This document shows positions 13,801-27,700 of a stretch of DNA of 64,000 nt, in pieces. A program made the translations under genes and the position numbers. The DNA lies in the NCBI GenBank assembly GCA_948470475.1, contig OX419343.1, positions 9,030,768-9,094,767 on the forward strand, given 5' to 3'. Position 1 is the stretch's first letter. The number at the start of each line of letters is the position of its first letter. The DNA comes from Galaxea fascicularis. Taxonomy: Eukaryota > Cnidaria > Anthozoa > Scleractinia > Euphylliidae. The notes under the pieces are model-generated. The model saw only the letters and a list, made by a program, of their open reading frames with translations, had not been told where the DNA came from and made no database searches.

Positions 13801-16800
13801 GTGAACTTCCTTATGTCTGTGCCAGGGATCCGAGTAAGTTCTCAAAATTTGCTCTCTGACAAATTAAAGGAATTCGGGTTTGCATTGGGTTTTCTTTTTT
13901 ACGCAATCTGATCGCGCCACTCTCTCCACCAATGAGAAGGAAAACCAAAACGAATTTTGATTTGCCCCTCCTTTTTTTCCCCCGCTTGGCACCACCTTCA
14001 TGTATTTGCTTCGAACTTTGAATGGCTGGTTGCGCTAATAACGTTTGGTTTTTGTTTTTTGAATTGCTCTGGTAGTTGTGTGATCCACTAGCTTTGTTTT
14101 GGGACTGAAGAAACAGGTTCACTTTTATTGGGGCAAAACTGGTCATGTAAACAACTATTCGATCAGTTGTCTTGTTCTATTTTCTTGCTTCAATTGAACC
14201 ATTTCGATTCTGTACAAACTATAAACGAAAGAACTCCAGGGATGTATTTTTGCTGGAATTGGTTCATGGCAGGTATGTTCAAGTTCTCTGTTTGGTTCAT
14301 GGCAGTTATGATGTTGTGTTCTCTCGAGTTTCGCCATCTGTCCTGCACCCACGGGAGAGTGGTATATATCGTTTTGTCGGCAAAATTAGTCTTGTTCAAG
14401 CAAGTATAAATGTTTGCCTATCCACTCTCGATCATCCTCTTCTTTACTCTCTTCTCTTCTCTTCAGCTGCCCATCAAACACTATAGCATTAGCACTTGCT
14501 TGAATTCCACCATGGGTTTATTTGTCAGTCCTTATGCCAGATAAATATCTGTATGGTTTAGTTTTTCCCACTAGTTGAGATTTTGCTTGAGAAGCAAGAA
14601 ATGTTTTCATAAGATGTATGTAATTACGTTTAGTCAATGATAAAGCGGTTTTAATTGAGTTTCGAAAGTAAACGCGTTTTTTTTTGTTTTTGCATTGCCT
14701 CCGGCGCCCTGTGATTGGCCAGCAAAACGTGCACCACAACCAATAAGAAACAAACCCAAAACCAATCGTGACTTGCACGCGCGCATTTTCCCGCGTTTTG
14801 TGCCAGTTACGTGTAATTGCTTCGTATTCCGATTGGCTCATTTTGCTGTTTGCGTCTCTTGTGATTGGTTAGAGGAATCGCTTCGGTTTTAGTTTTATGG
14901 CACCGAAACCGCGCTTAGTCCAGTCTGTTATGTGTATTTCATTCATTCACAACTTACAGTCCAAATAAACGTTGTTGTTGCTGTCTGCTGATTAAGTGAA
15001 ATAATTAAGCATTGAATTTGGCTTTTATTTATTCAAACAGGTAACTATCGGCCTCCAACGTCCCTTCCCACCACAGGTAACTGTTCATGCGGGTGAAATT
15101 TTAGCTGTGGTATTGTATTCGATCCTTTCAATGCTTTTAGTGTAAGAGACGTTTTTCAACAAATTTTGTTTTGGCGTCAGTATGATATATCTCTAGCAGC
15201 TCGTGTGTTACTTGTGTCACTCACTTAACGTAATGCTCTCCGCGTTAGAAGGCGCAGAAAGCCGTTTATTGTTGTCACGTCACAGTTGATTAAGATAAAC
15301 CGTGAATGAGATTGTCGAAACCGTTTGTTATCTATGAATAAATGGCATTTAAAAGCAACTATGTTTTACTGTTTTCAGCTTCCAACGATTCATGCCCCTC
15401 TGGCTGGATGTTGAATGGTTCTTCATGTTATAAAATGATGTCACAGAGGTATGTAATACTAGTATTGGTGTAGTATGTATGGTGGGTGGTCTTTGCCTCG
15501 TCGTGACGTTTGACCTTTCAGGGTTGCCATGGTCAGGGAAAAAACAAGGAAAAGTCGATTTTTTTCAAGGTCAGGAAAAGTCAGGGAATTGTGTATGAAG
15601 TCAGGGAGATTCTAAATTCTACCTGAAAGTATGTTAAAAAAAAAGAATCTTACTTTTGGCTAGCCGTCAAGTTTGGGAAGGAGATTGGTAATGCCGCTTC
15701 GCAAAATTATTGCAACGAAATTGATTTCCGTAGCGCCATTGCTGGGTTTATGTGCAAGGTTTTGTCTCTGATGGCTAGGGAAAAGTCAGGGAAATGTCAG
15801 GGAATTTCTTTCTATTCCGGGAAGTGGAAACTCTGGTTTTCGTATTCGTCCTTGGTCATATTTGCCTTTTGCTGTGTGTTGTTAGAAAGACGTGGACTGC
15901 TGCCAGAGACATCTGCAGAGCCGTCAGTCAAAATTCCGACTTGGCCAGCATCCACAGCCTTGCTGAAAATACTATTGTTGCCAGTCTGTTTAATGGATCA
16001 GCTTTTGCGGCCTGGATTGGACTCAGCGATCGCGGCGTTCTCTATGGTAAATAAATAGTTTCCTGGAATTCTTTGTTATAATAGCCATACCTCGGCAAAA
16101 TATCAATGAAAGTAGCCGTTTCTGGGTCGAATTCTGGATCGAATTGGAATTTAGCAATGTTGGTTTTTGTGGAGAGGGGAAAACCAGTTTTATGAGCAAT
16201 GAGTAAGGACGAGAGCTAACAACAAACTCAATCATAAATGACGTCGAGACCAGGAATCGAACCGGGGCCACATTGGTGGGAGGCGAGTGCTCTCGCAACA
16301 GCGCCATCGTCCTCCCCTTAGTTAGAGACAAAGCCAAATAACAGAGGTTATAGGAGTGTAACCTGTTCTGATTCGCAGGTTGTAACACGTGGGATCAACT
16401 GTACAGAGTTGCATTAAAATTATTTTCTCTCGTCCACATACTTCCTACCTTAGCTCTCCTTGTTTGAATTTAAATTCCATAGGTTATGTATGGAGTGACA
16501 AGAGTCCTGTGGAATTTACGCGATGGAATCCACAGCAGCCGGACAGTCATCATGGTCAGCAGCCCTGTGTTGAGATGTACTCCTCTGGGGAGTGGGGTGA
16601 CACTGGCTGTTATTCTATCAAGCAGTTTATCTGCAAGATGCCTCGGTGTAAGTTGTCCCTGGGAAGGGCTTATTGCATTACTGCAGTTATATTTAAAACT
16701 AAACAATGAAAACATCAGCTGCAGATGAATAGTGGGGTTTTGGCGTCTGCTTGTGATCCTATAATGAAGAAACTGATAAAGCAATTCAGTGAGATGTGGT

Positions 16801-19800
16801 TCGAATGGGTACGATACGAGAGTTTGTTGTTGTAATGGGTTTATTGTCTCGACTCTATCGAACCAGAATAAGGACCATGGCTTGAACAAAATCGCCCGAC
16901 AAGTCCATGTTATGAATCAAGACTGGGAGAGGAGGTTTTATTGAAACTTTGATAATTTTTTATCTTTTGATAGCGGACAATGGACCTACAACAGCTCGAC
17001 CTAGAACAACAACTTCTGCCGCCACTCCACAAGGTGAGGTTACCAATAGGACATCGTGTTCGTCACTGATCCATTGTGTATTTATATGAGATTTTATGTG
17101 CTGTCGGTGTCGCCGCAACAAACACTAGATTTCTCAGCCTAGGGCCATGGTTCAAATCCTTTGCCAGGGGCCCGTTTTCGGGCACGAAAAGCCATTTCTA
17201 AAACTGGGATCCGTTTATTCTAAAAAGCTGGTCTTTTGCTATGATTTCAAGATAAGAAAGGACAATTTTTTTTGCAATAATGTCATGCCTGGAAACGTCT
17301 TCGTTTTTTAGATACGAAGGAAAATTTTGTCACCCGAAGTGGGCCCGAAAGAGAAACGCGCGCCAGGCGTGCGTACCTCAAAACACCGGATAACATTTCG
17401 GGCCCGAGAAGTATTTCTCACGTCGGTTTTCTAGCAATTGCAAATAGCTTTTTAGACAACCTATCCCAATCTCAATTTCTCATAGCGTGCTTTCTTAAAC
17501 TACAATCGTTGACAAAACTACTGGAGAAAACGGGCCTCTTCGCGTCCAAAAATCGTTCATGAAAACCTCTTGCTCAACAGTATTACTACAGTAACTTCCC
17601 CCTCCCCCTCCCCCAATTCAATGTTGAAACGTTTAGGAGCCACAAACAACATTGAATTGGGGGAGGGGGGGAGGGGTGGTGAAACTCGGTTGTTAGTGTT
17701 TTCACATAAAGAGGCTTTGAAGCTCAATTTTCTGAACAGTTTTGTCCAGGATTTCAGTATAAATATTAGAAACTGAATTTTTGGTCATGCACCTAGTGCA
17801 CTTAAAATAGTTTTTCGGGCCCGAAGCGTTTTCGGCAGTTTCGAGAAACACACACCAGATCATGAAGCAAGTCGTTGGAAAGGAGGTGTTAAAATTAACT
17901 TATTGCGTCGTATGATGGCCATTAGTCATTGAAAGGCACCTGAGGCGTGGTAGAAATATAGTAAACAAATAACTTATCGATAACTAAAGAAATAATATTA
18001 CTCTTAAGTGGACAATTCTTCACGAATTGTTGCAAGCGAATGTTTTCAGTTTTAACTGAAAGCAACCACCACATACTTACACTGATGATGATTAGCGGAT
18101 GTACCTTCTAAAGATGTTTGGGAAACTCGGCTTGTTTTTGAAGTTTCCTGTGCATTTACTGCTGGTTTCGGTCCGTTGGATCGATTCTCTTCCGTCATTT
18201 TATAAAGTTTGTTTGTCTAAGGGTGATGCACTCCCATAACAGTAAAGTGAATGTAATGTGCCGTGTCATTGTTTAAAATTGAATGTCCTTATTTTCTACA
18301 GCTCCTGACATTTGCCCTTCTGGATGGATTCTGTGGAATACAATGTGCTACTTTTTTTCTGATGGATCTAATTCTACTTGGTATGAGGCCCGCCAAGAAT
18401 GCCAGCGCGTAAGAGGCGGCGATCTTGTTAGCATTCTAAGTGTTGCGGAGAACGATTTCGTGAAATCGAAAATTCAACGGTGAGTGTCTGTAAGGTGTGG
18501 AGTAGGAATATTGTGCGTGGGTCATGGGGAATTTTCAGTGGCTTGTACAGAGAAACACCGGTTGTGAGTCACTGAGTTGAAAGCCTTCAAAGCTCTTTTA
18601 GAATTGTCAATAAAGGAACGATTTTGTGAGCTGATTTATGTTCTCAGGGTCAGTATTGATTTCAGAAGTGATTTCTGAAGTATGAAGCAACTGAGGGTGT
18701 TCTTGTTATCAACAGTAACTCATCAAAAGCTCACCGTAATTCAGCCGTCCCTTTGACAAGAACGCGTAACCAAACTAAGCGATCTATTTATGCGGCGTCC
18801 TTCCCTCGGTCTATCTGTCCGTCCGCCCGTCCGTCCGTCTGTCCGTCCGTCCGTCCGCCCGTCCGCCCTTCCGTCCGCCCGTCCGTCCGTCCGTCCGTCC
18901 GTCAAACCTCTTTTCCTCACTCCCTCCCTTCTCTCCCTGACCAATGTTTAATTTCTCCTCATTGTAACACTGCTCAATCAAAAAGAAAGGTAGTGTGAAA
19001 AAAGGAAGTGATCAACAAGTGACAAAGGTCTTGATTGTCTAGCAAATTCTCCTCATCATTACCATAGAAAATGTATGGAGACGAGTGGAGAATATGCATA
19101 CTGGTATTACGGTTTAAGGGGTTGAGAGAGACTGGGAACAGTCTCATGTCCAAACCATCTGCATCTTAAACAACTATATGTTACTTCAGTTAAATCTTTA
19201 GCTATTTCCGATGTAGTATATTGCGTCATCTGGACACGTTTTTGTGCGAGGAATGGTTAAGTTTTTTTCGTTGCTACATTTCGTTATCGTTGACAAGAAC
19301 CTATGTTGTTATATTTTGCGTGATGCTTTGGCGTTCAGCTTTACAGGATTCCTTTCCAGGTTTTCTTCAAAAGCTGAAGATAATCGTTGAATGCAGGAAA
19401 TTTGTTTTGTATGATCGAACATCGTCGTCATCCATCAGAATTTTCTCCGTTTTGCTGTTATTGAGACCTTACTGAAAGTTGAAGTTTATATTAGAAATTA
19501 TAGGGCCTTGACTCAGAATATTAAACCTCAATTTGATCTTTTCGGTTCCCTACAACAGGAACGGATATTATGCGACCTGGATCGGACTCAATGACCTTGG
19601 AACAGAAGCCAGCTTCAAGTGGACTGACGGCTCCCCAGTATCTTACACAAATTACGGGATAAACCAACCCGATGATGAATATGGCCAAGAAGACTGTCTG
19701 GAAATTGATAGGTTGGGAGTGTGGAGTGATCAGCACTGCAGCAGTACAAGACCATACATTTGCAAGAAGACTAACAGTAAGTACAGAGAAGGAAAATGTG

Positions 19801-22800
19801 AAGTCTTGGGTCGTTGCCATTTACACGATCCATCCGGCTGGAAATTTGAGTGTAAATATTCCATGCTGCAGCTTGTCCAAACGCAAAATGGACAAATCAC
19901 AAAATGTAAGTAGTATCAATTGGAAAGCTCAAAGAGAATGAAAGTGCATTGATTAAGCCGATGGCCCATAATTTCTGAAACGTTCAAAATGGAATGGTAT
20001 GTACCAGTTGATTTTCCAAACAGAATAGGCCCTTTGCAGTTTACGATCACTTGGTCCAAAAAACACCTTGCTGGAGAGCAAACTCATGTGCCCACTGGGA
20101 AATCCAAAACAAAGCAAGTTAACTTAATATTCTTTTGGTTTGGATTTCCCAGTGGCAGGTTTGCATTCCGGCAAGATGTTTTTTGTACCATGTGATCGTA
20201 AACTGCAAAGGGGCAATTTCCGCGTTTTCCTTGTAAATGGTAAGGACCCCTAGTCTCGTCACTGTACAGTCCCATTCTGCTCCAGTTAGAGAGTCAACGG
20301 CGATATGATTGTTGGCATGTGTGCCCGACTTAGGACTTTTCATGGACGGGTGGGTAACTTGTTGACCGGTTCTATTTGCAGACACCATCATCCCGGCTTT
20401 TACCATGGTTCCTCCATCACCTGGTCCAAGTAAGTTGGCATATGAATTCCTAGTTGCGCAAATTGCTTGGGTTGCAAGATAGCCTCACCATCATAGTTCT
20501 TGTAAATGTCCTAATCTGTCTTAAGACCTGTTTTAGGGCAGGTTTCTCTTTCAATTTACCTTAAGTCGCGCCCCAATCTGTTGCTGTAAAGCGCATTTGT
20601 AAATTCGCGGAGTTCTGGAACGTGTTCGAAACTTAAAGGAAATTTGCAGCATTGAAATTGCAGCTGGTAAACGCGCGCGCAGCAAGGAAAAATAGTATTT
20701 CAAAACAAATCCAACGTGCCCTTTGGTTCCACAGTGTTGGGCTGTAATGTTTTTATTTTGCATCTGCTAATAACCTGTTTTAATGTGGACTAGTTTCTGT
20801 GTAAATGATTCGATGCAGTTTAGCGTGTATTTGGAAAATATGGGGCGCTTGCCTGTACATCGGACTGTCTGGTGTATTAACTGTAACGTTGATTTTCAAC
20901 ACGCGCAAGTAGGGTAGCACTGTAATGTGATTAAGGTAACCGTTTGGGGCATTTTCAACGCTACAATCTAAGGAAATATGACGGAAAACTCGCAAAAATT
21001 GTCATTTGTCCTTTTTTTCTCTGGCTGGAACCATAAACTGAACGAACAAACTGAACGAAAGCGATGCCAGGCGTTTTTCATGACCACAGGCTGAGATAAT
21101 ACGGTAACGAAACTCGCCAACTCGCCTTGTTTAACAGGGAACCACAAACAGTTGACTTTTGAACGCCGTTGATGCCGGTTATCATTGTGAGTTCAAATTT
21201 GTACAACATCCATTGTGAAAGGAAAGGGTGGTATGGTGTTCATTGCCAGGGTGGACGAGTGTTGTCTTAGAGCTATCAAAGATTTCTGGGGAAAGTTTTA
21301 ATCACGTGTTCCCTTTTAGAGTGGCACAACCGCGATTGATAATTTTATTGTTGCGGTTAAAACTACAGCGTAGCGATACTCTTCCTGGAACGCGCGATTT
21401 AGAATGTGGTGTCAGGAAATTTTTTAACGATTTGAGTTTGAAGCGCTCTAGACTGTTATGTAAAAGTGGAAAGGATGATTCTGAGGAACAGAGTTGAGGA
21501 GGGTGTTGATGGAAAACAGCACCCACATTGCCGAGAGAGATTAACTTGGTTATTGTAATCTATCTTTTAGAACTCGGAAGATGTAATGAAAGCTGGGTAA
21601 ACTTCGACGAGAGTTGCTACTTGTTCATGTCAGAAAGCCCACAAACCTGGGAAAACGCAAGAGATGTATGCAGACAAGGTTTAAACTCCAGTATGAAGGG
21701 TGACCTTGTCACTGTTGATGACCAGTAAGTATGACTGCAATCCTCGCCAGCTAAGCAAGGAGGAAATGAATTCTTAGGTTGCACTTCAATGCTACTCGGT
21801 GCAGTTTGCAATGGAAGGTCTGTTTTGATGCGTATGAGTAGTATTGCACACCGAGCAATAGAAGTACAAGAATTGCATACTGTGTCTCAAGTGAAGTATG
21901 ATCCTCGCAGTTGTGAACGCAATTTGGGCAATTTGTGGAAAAAAAAAATCAGGACTTCAACGGGGTTTGAACCCATGACCTTGTTTTACCGGTGCGATGC
22001 TCTAACCAACTGAGCTATGAAGCCACTAACATTGGGAGCTTATATATCATTCACATTTATCTCTTTCACGGGAACATATGAACCCACAATTGACCTGCTC
22101 CTAACGTCAGTGGTTTCATAGCTCAGTTGGTTAGGGCATCGCACCGGTATCGCGAGGTCACCAATTTTTCAGGCTTCTTTACGTAATTGCACAAATTGCG
22201 TTCACAACTGCGAGGATCATACTTCATTTGATTTCATTGCTGCAGTTCATATATGAGTTGTTTTATATATATCATTCACACTGTGTCATGTCTCTAAGAC
22301 AAGAGATATGTTTCTTAAGTCTGAACATCAAGTTGTGTCGAGGGCTAGTTTACTGCAACCATTGCTGTAACGCTCTTGCCTGGGTTTCACTATATTTGCT
22401 CCCGGCACTCACTACAATGCACGTCACTGTAATATTAACCGTTTTGAGCTTCTCATTTGTTACAACAGTAGCGCCATGTGACCATTCATACCGGTCTTGA
22501 GTAAGAAGAAATGATCAGCGAATACAAAATGTTCTGGTGTTTAGCCTATTTCTTCTTGATACTAAGACTATAAATTGAGAGAGGTTAGCCAAGCGAATAA
22601 GTATTTTGATGTCAGGGGCTTTAAAGGTTTATCAGTCTTACTTTAACTCATCAACACGTCAACACGAAAACAAAACAAAAATAACCCACTGGGGGGTGTC
22701 TTCTGGTTCTATGATAACCTACTCGCCATCAAAATGTGTTTACATTTCGTTTGGTATTTGTAGGTACGAACAAGCATTTTTGTCCACGATGCTGTTCGAG

Positions 22801-24747
22801 AAGCAAGCAGACTTCTGGATCGGCCTTAACGACAGAGGACGCGAAGGCCGGTATTGGTGGACTGACAACAGCCCTGTGAAATATACAAACTGGGATGCAA
22901 ATCAACCCGGCCATTCGAACACTCTCTTTGATTGCATTCACATGACATATTCCAGAAATCATGAAGGGCGGTGGATTACCGCGCAGTGTGAACAGAGACT
23001 AGGATACATCTGTGAGAGAAGTAAGTGCTACCCTGCCCCCCCCCTCCCCCACCCACCTTCCCTCAGGAAAACAAAAAGAATAATCATTTTGGGGCATTTT
23101 CTTGTTTCTAAGTGAGCAATATCGTTGTCCTCTGTTTGGTTGGTAATGGCGGTCAGTCATGGGCCCCCTGCCAAGTTTGCTTAGTAGGATAGGGACAATC
23201 GATGGCGAGGACTTCTTGTACACAATTTAATCCGTGAGGTCTTTTCAAGTGCTTAAAGCGTTGTTGGTGTACATTTTGTTTATTGCACACAGGACCTTGT
23301 CCTCTTGCTTTGGGAGCAAAGGGTCGACTGCTAGTTTCACTGTCGATTTTGTGACCAGTTGAGGCTTCTAAGGTGGTAAGCCTTCCTCGCTGCCTTTACA
23401 CAGCCCCTGGATGTAACTTAGGACAGGTCACAACATCGGTGCCCACGCTCCCTACTCTTTCAAGCCTGAACCAGGCTCCCAGATATTTGGGGCGAGCAAA
23501 GTCTCTAAAACCTTTTTGGTTTGTAATGTATTGTTTTATGCTTCTTTTTAGGAGCTCTCCCTCTTGGTCCTACCACAGGTATGCGTTTAGTTAGTTAATG
23601 ATTAGTTTTAGTTTTCAAAATCGAGGAGTACTGAATTGACTTTAAATTCGGAAATGTCGTGAATGAATGGAATTGAATAAAACTTGGTTTTTTCGGTTCA
23701 CATCGAGAATACAGTACAAGCTGATATCTTGCTAGCGAGGAACATGTTTCACGTACGGGGTGTATGCTTATACACAATTTTTTTCGTGTATCTAGACAGA
23801 TTGTTGCATGTACGGTTTCACTGAGTAATTGGCGTGAGCCGGGGAGTAGAATCAAACACGTAATCGCTTGATTCATCGCGTTAATAACTCGCAAACTTAA
23901 TCTCACGATAAAGCCTGACCTCTAACACGATTCTTTGTACAAAGTCGAACAAAAGTGACGTAGTGCTTGTAGTGCCGTTAATTTTGTTCAATTCGTAATC
24001 TGAGGATTTCGCACTTCTAACTTCACCTTGATTGCTTTGTTTGCACAGCGGCTTCACCCAGTAATGGAAAGTGTCCCCCACATTATCAACTGTTTGGGGA
24101 CGACTGCTATCTCGTGTCGTACGTGAAGTTGTCATGGCAGGAGGCGCGTGAGGTTTGTCGGGCAGAGAGCAATGGGGATTTGATTAGTGTGCATACTCCC
24201 TTGGAACAAGGTAAAACGCAGAAACGAAACCATAATTATCAACGTCTTAATGGTTTACGGCTTGGGGCGAAAATTCACACAGTATTTTCAGAAAGCTCTT
24301 GTTCTTGTTTTTCTTTTGCATAATGTTAACCTTCATTGTCGTAAATGCCCCTCAATAATTTCCACCGTAAGAAAAGAAATTGAAAAGAAGCGGTAACGAC
24401 GCCACAATCAGTTCTTCACGACTTTCTGCAAACCTTCGGCCAGGAGCCCATCACTAGGAGCGTACAACTCCCATACTAAGCCTATGTCACGGCATTTTTA
24501 CAGAGCGATTTATTTTTAGACTATCTTTCCCGTGAAAAAAGGTAGTTCCGGTACACGTGATACCGCATCATCATCACCTTTCTTTTGTTTTAAAGTTTCT
24601 TAGCTTCGCAGAGAAACTTTAGAACAAAAGAATGGTCGAGGAAAAGTTTCGCACGAGAGAATAGGCTCCTGAGGGAGTCCCATATTCGCGGCAAATTCAA
24701 TCTAAAAATAAATAGGTCTGTGAAAACGCCGTGACAGGAATTCGCCT

Positions 24748-24785
<38 letters not shown>

Positions 24786-27700
24786 AAGCTTTGTGTTACC
24801 ACGCCAAGCCTCGCAGTCGAAACCGTGGGGGCGAGGCTTGGCGTGGTAAAACAAAGCTTTTTTGGTCTCCTGGGACAATATGGCCGCCGTGTGACAAAGG
24901 CGAATATAGGGCAGTTGTACGCTCCTAGTAATGGGCTCCTGCTTCGGCCTAAACGTTTTTTTAAAGTGCACCTAAACCCAGAATATTTTTTTCGCTAAAA
25001 TAAGTCTTTGCACCTGTTCGAAAAGCATTGCGCCCTTTTTGTATTCTCTCTCGCCAAATGTCAGCTTTTTATAGGCTTCCAAAATTACGGAAAAGTAAGC
25101 GTCATTGGGTACACGACTGAGTCAGAAGAGGGGTGGGTCTATTCTTGATTTGACGTCACAAACCGATTTACATCGCATTAAGTATTTGTAAACATGCATG
25201 CAAAGCAGTTTTGACGTCAAATCAAGAATGGACCCACGCCCCTTTTCACTCGGTCGTGTACCAAATGATGCTTACTTTTTCGCAAGTTTTGAAGCCTATA
25301 AAAAGCCAACATTTGGCAAAAAAGAACGAGAAACGGCGCAATTCTTTCCGAACAGGAGCAAAGATTTATTTAAGCAAAAAAAAAAAAAAAGGGTCTAGGA
25401 GCACTTTAAGTTTCCTGAGAAAACCGGCTCTTGCTCTTATTTTCTGTTTGCAATACTCATCATTTGCCAGCTGCTGCTTCAGAAGTAAAGTTCTTTTCTT
25501 CTGTTGTAGTTTCTCCCTTGACGCACTCCTGCATATTTTATTCTGAAAACGGAAATCAGCGAAACCGAATTGATCTGTTCACGTTTCACTGTAACTGTCA
25601 TTGTTGGAAGCTGAATAATGATGTTGACATTAAAGGCGTTTTAACGAGACACATTGATTTCTTTAAACCAGTGGCACAAAACTGAGTTACTGTGCGAAGA
25701 TTCTGTTTGTAAAATAAAGCAAATAAAAATTGTTTCCAAAACAGGTTAGACAACTTCTTTCTGTCTTAGACCGTGTGGGGCACATAACAGTAGTTTCTGC
25801 GAAGAAGACTGTTAAGATAACTTCTTATCCACACCTTGTTTTGCACTTCTTCTCCAGCTTTTGTTGTTCGCAGTTTGAAGAACTTCAATAGTGGCTTGTG
25901 GCTCGGTTTCGTCCGTGAAGCAAACTCTGCTTCGTTTTCCTGGACCGACCATTCGCTACCGACGTATTCAATTTGGGCCGCTGGAGAGCCTAATGGCCTG
26001 AGCACACAGAAGTCTTGTGTTGTCGCTAAGAACTCTAATGCTGGACTCTGGAGTGACGAGGATTGTTCTCAAAGAAATGGATTTATTTGCAGAATAAGAC
26101 GAGGTAAGTTTGGCGAGACACCTTAGAAATTACACGAGGCAGAAAACGATTCTTGGGCGGGAACCATTTATTACGACTGAGGCAAAATTGTCGAACCTGA
26201 TTGGTCTCATGCCGTAGTAATTGGTCAGTTCGCACCACCGGGAACAGTACAATGGACGCAATAGCTTCTGAGGTTGAAGCAAGAAAGAACTGCAGAGTTA
26301 ATTAACCGGATCGCTCGTGTTGAATTCAGAAAATATAATTTAATCTCTTCCGCTGAGATTTTGGGGAGATTGCCATGAGTGAATGATTGCACGGCTCAAG
26401 TTAGCGGTGCTCAATTTTAAATAATTTCTCTTTGTAAAGACTACTATTGCCATTTATAGAGAACCAGTTGTGTACCTACCCAAACGACTCCAGAATCTTG
26501 CACTCTTGGAAGCCTCTTCATAGTTTCTTGAGTGCATAGTACGCTAATTGGTTATTTCCTTCACAAGTCATAGTCGGCTTTGTAAGCTGATTTAATGTAT
26601 TGTTTCTTTACTACAGGCGAACCGCACGTATCCCCGCCAGGTAAGTATACAGTTCAATATGTACAGTAACGTAAGTAAGGAATCCTAAGATGTTCATTTT
26701 CATCTTTAATATTAGTATGTGAGTGAAACAAAGCAATTGTTCATCCGATTCTTTATAGAGACGAGAATACTCTTCATCAAGTTATTACATTCTCCCCCCG
26801 CCCCCTCTCTCCCCTGAACGTCCTCGGTTTACGTTGTGTTGTTTTGTTTTGCACATTTACCTGTTGAAGTGTAACGAGTTGACATCTTTCTTTATTACTT
26901 TTGTGCTTTCAGTGCTTGGCAATTGTTCCGCTGGATGGGAGAAGTTTGATAAGAACTGTTACCAGTTTCGACGAGATCGACTTTCCTGGACGGCAGCCAG
27001 AGCCACTTGCCAAAGACAAGGTGGAAACTTAGTAAGCATCACATCAAGGCAGGAACAAGACTACATCGTGTATCACTACCGCCACCAATATTACGGCAAC
27101 ATTTGGACTGGTAAGTGGTTCAAACCGCAAACAGGAACGAATAGTTCGACGAATCCTCCCACAAGAAAACTTGCTCGCAAGGGAAATAAATCCCTCATTC
27201 GTAGTTAAATCAGATCAGCATTGCGCATCCTTACTGCTCACAACTTGCTGTTTTCTGAAGGAATGGTCTCCTAGAAATAGGTAAATGGCGATTTTCTCCC
27301 AAACGAGTACGGTGACCTCCCATTTTTATTGATGTCATTTGCTTGTAAAAGGTACAGGAAAAACATACTTCAAGAAGAAAAAAAGTTGGGTAGAAGAAGT
27401 TGTAGAATTTGTGTATAAATGATGTAAAACTCTGCATTTGGAGCCAGGGAGGAGTATGAGAATATGAGACAGCGGTCCAATTTCCTTACATTATTTGCAA
27501 CATCGGGCAATTTGAAATCACTTTTCTAAAAGATTATAGCCCAGAAAGAAGAATAGGCCCTAGGTTTCAGTAATATTCGTAGTTTTTGTACTGTAATAAC
27601 AATTTTTCTTGTTGATAAAGTTTCTAACATTTCTCGCGCAGCTCAGCAAAAAGCACTTAGAAGAACGGGCATGCAGGGCAAAAACAAGCATGGTGACTCC

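Noticed and set aside
18741..18998. Open frames on both strands rich in Arg/Pro/Ser or Gly/Asp
   Set aside because: They are translations of the (CCGT)n microsatellite.
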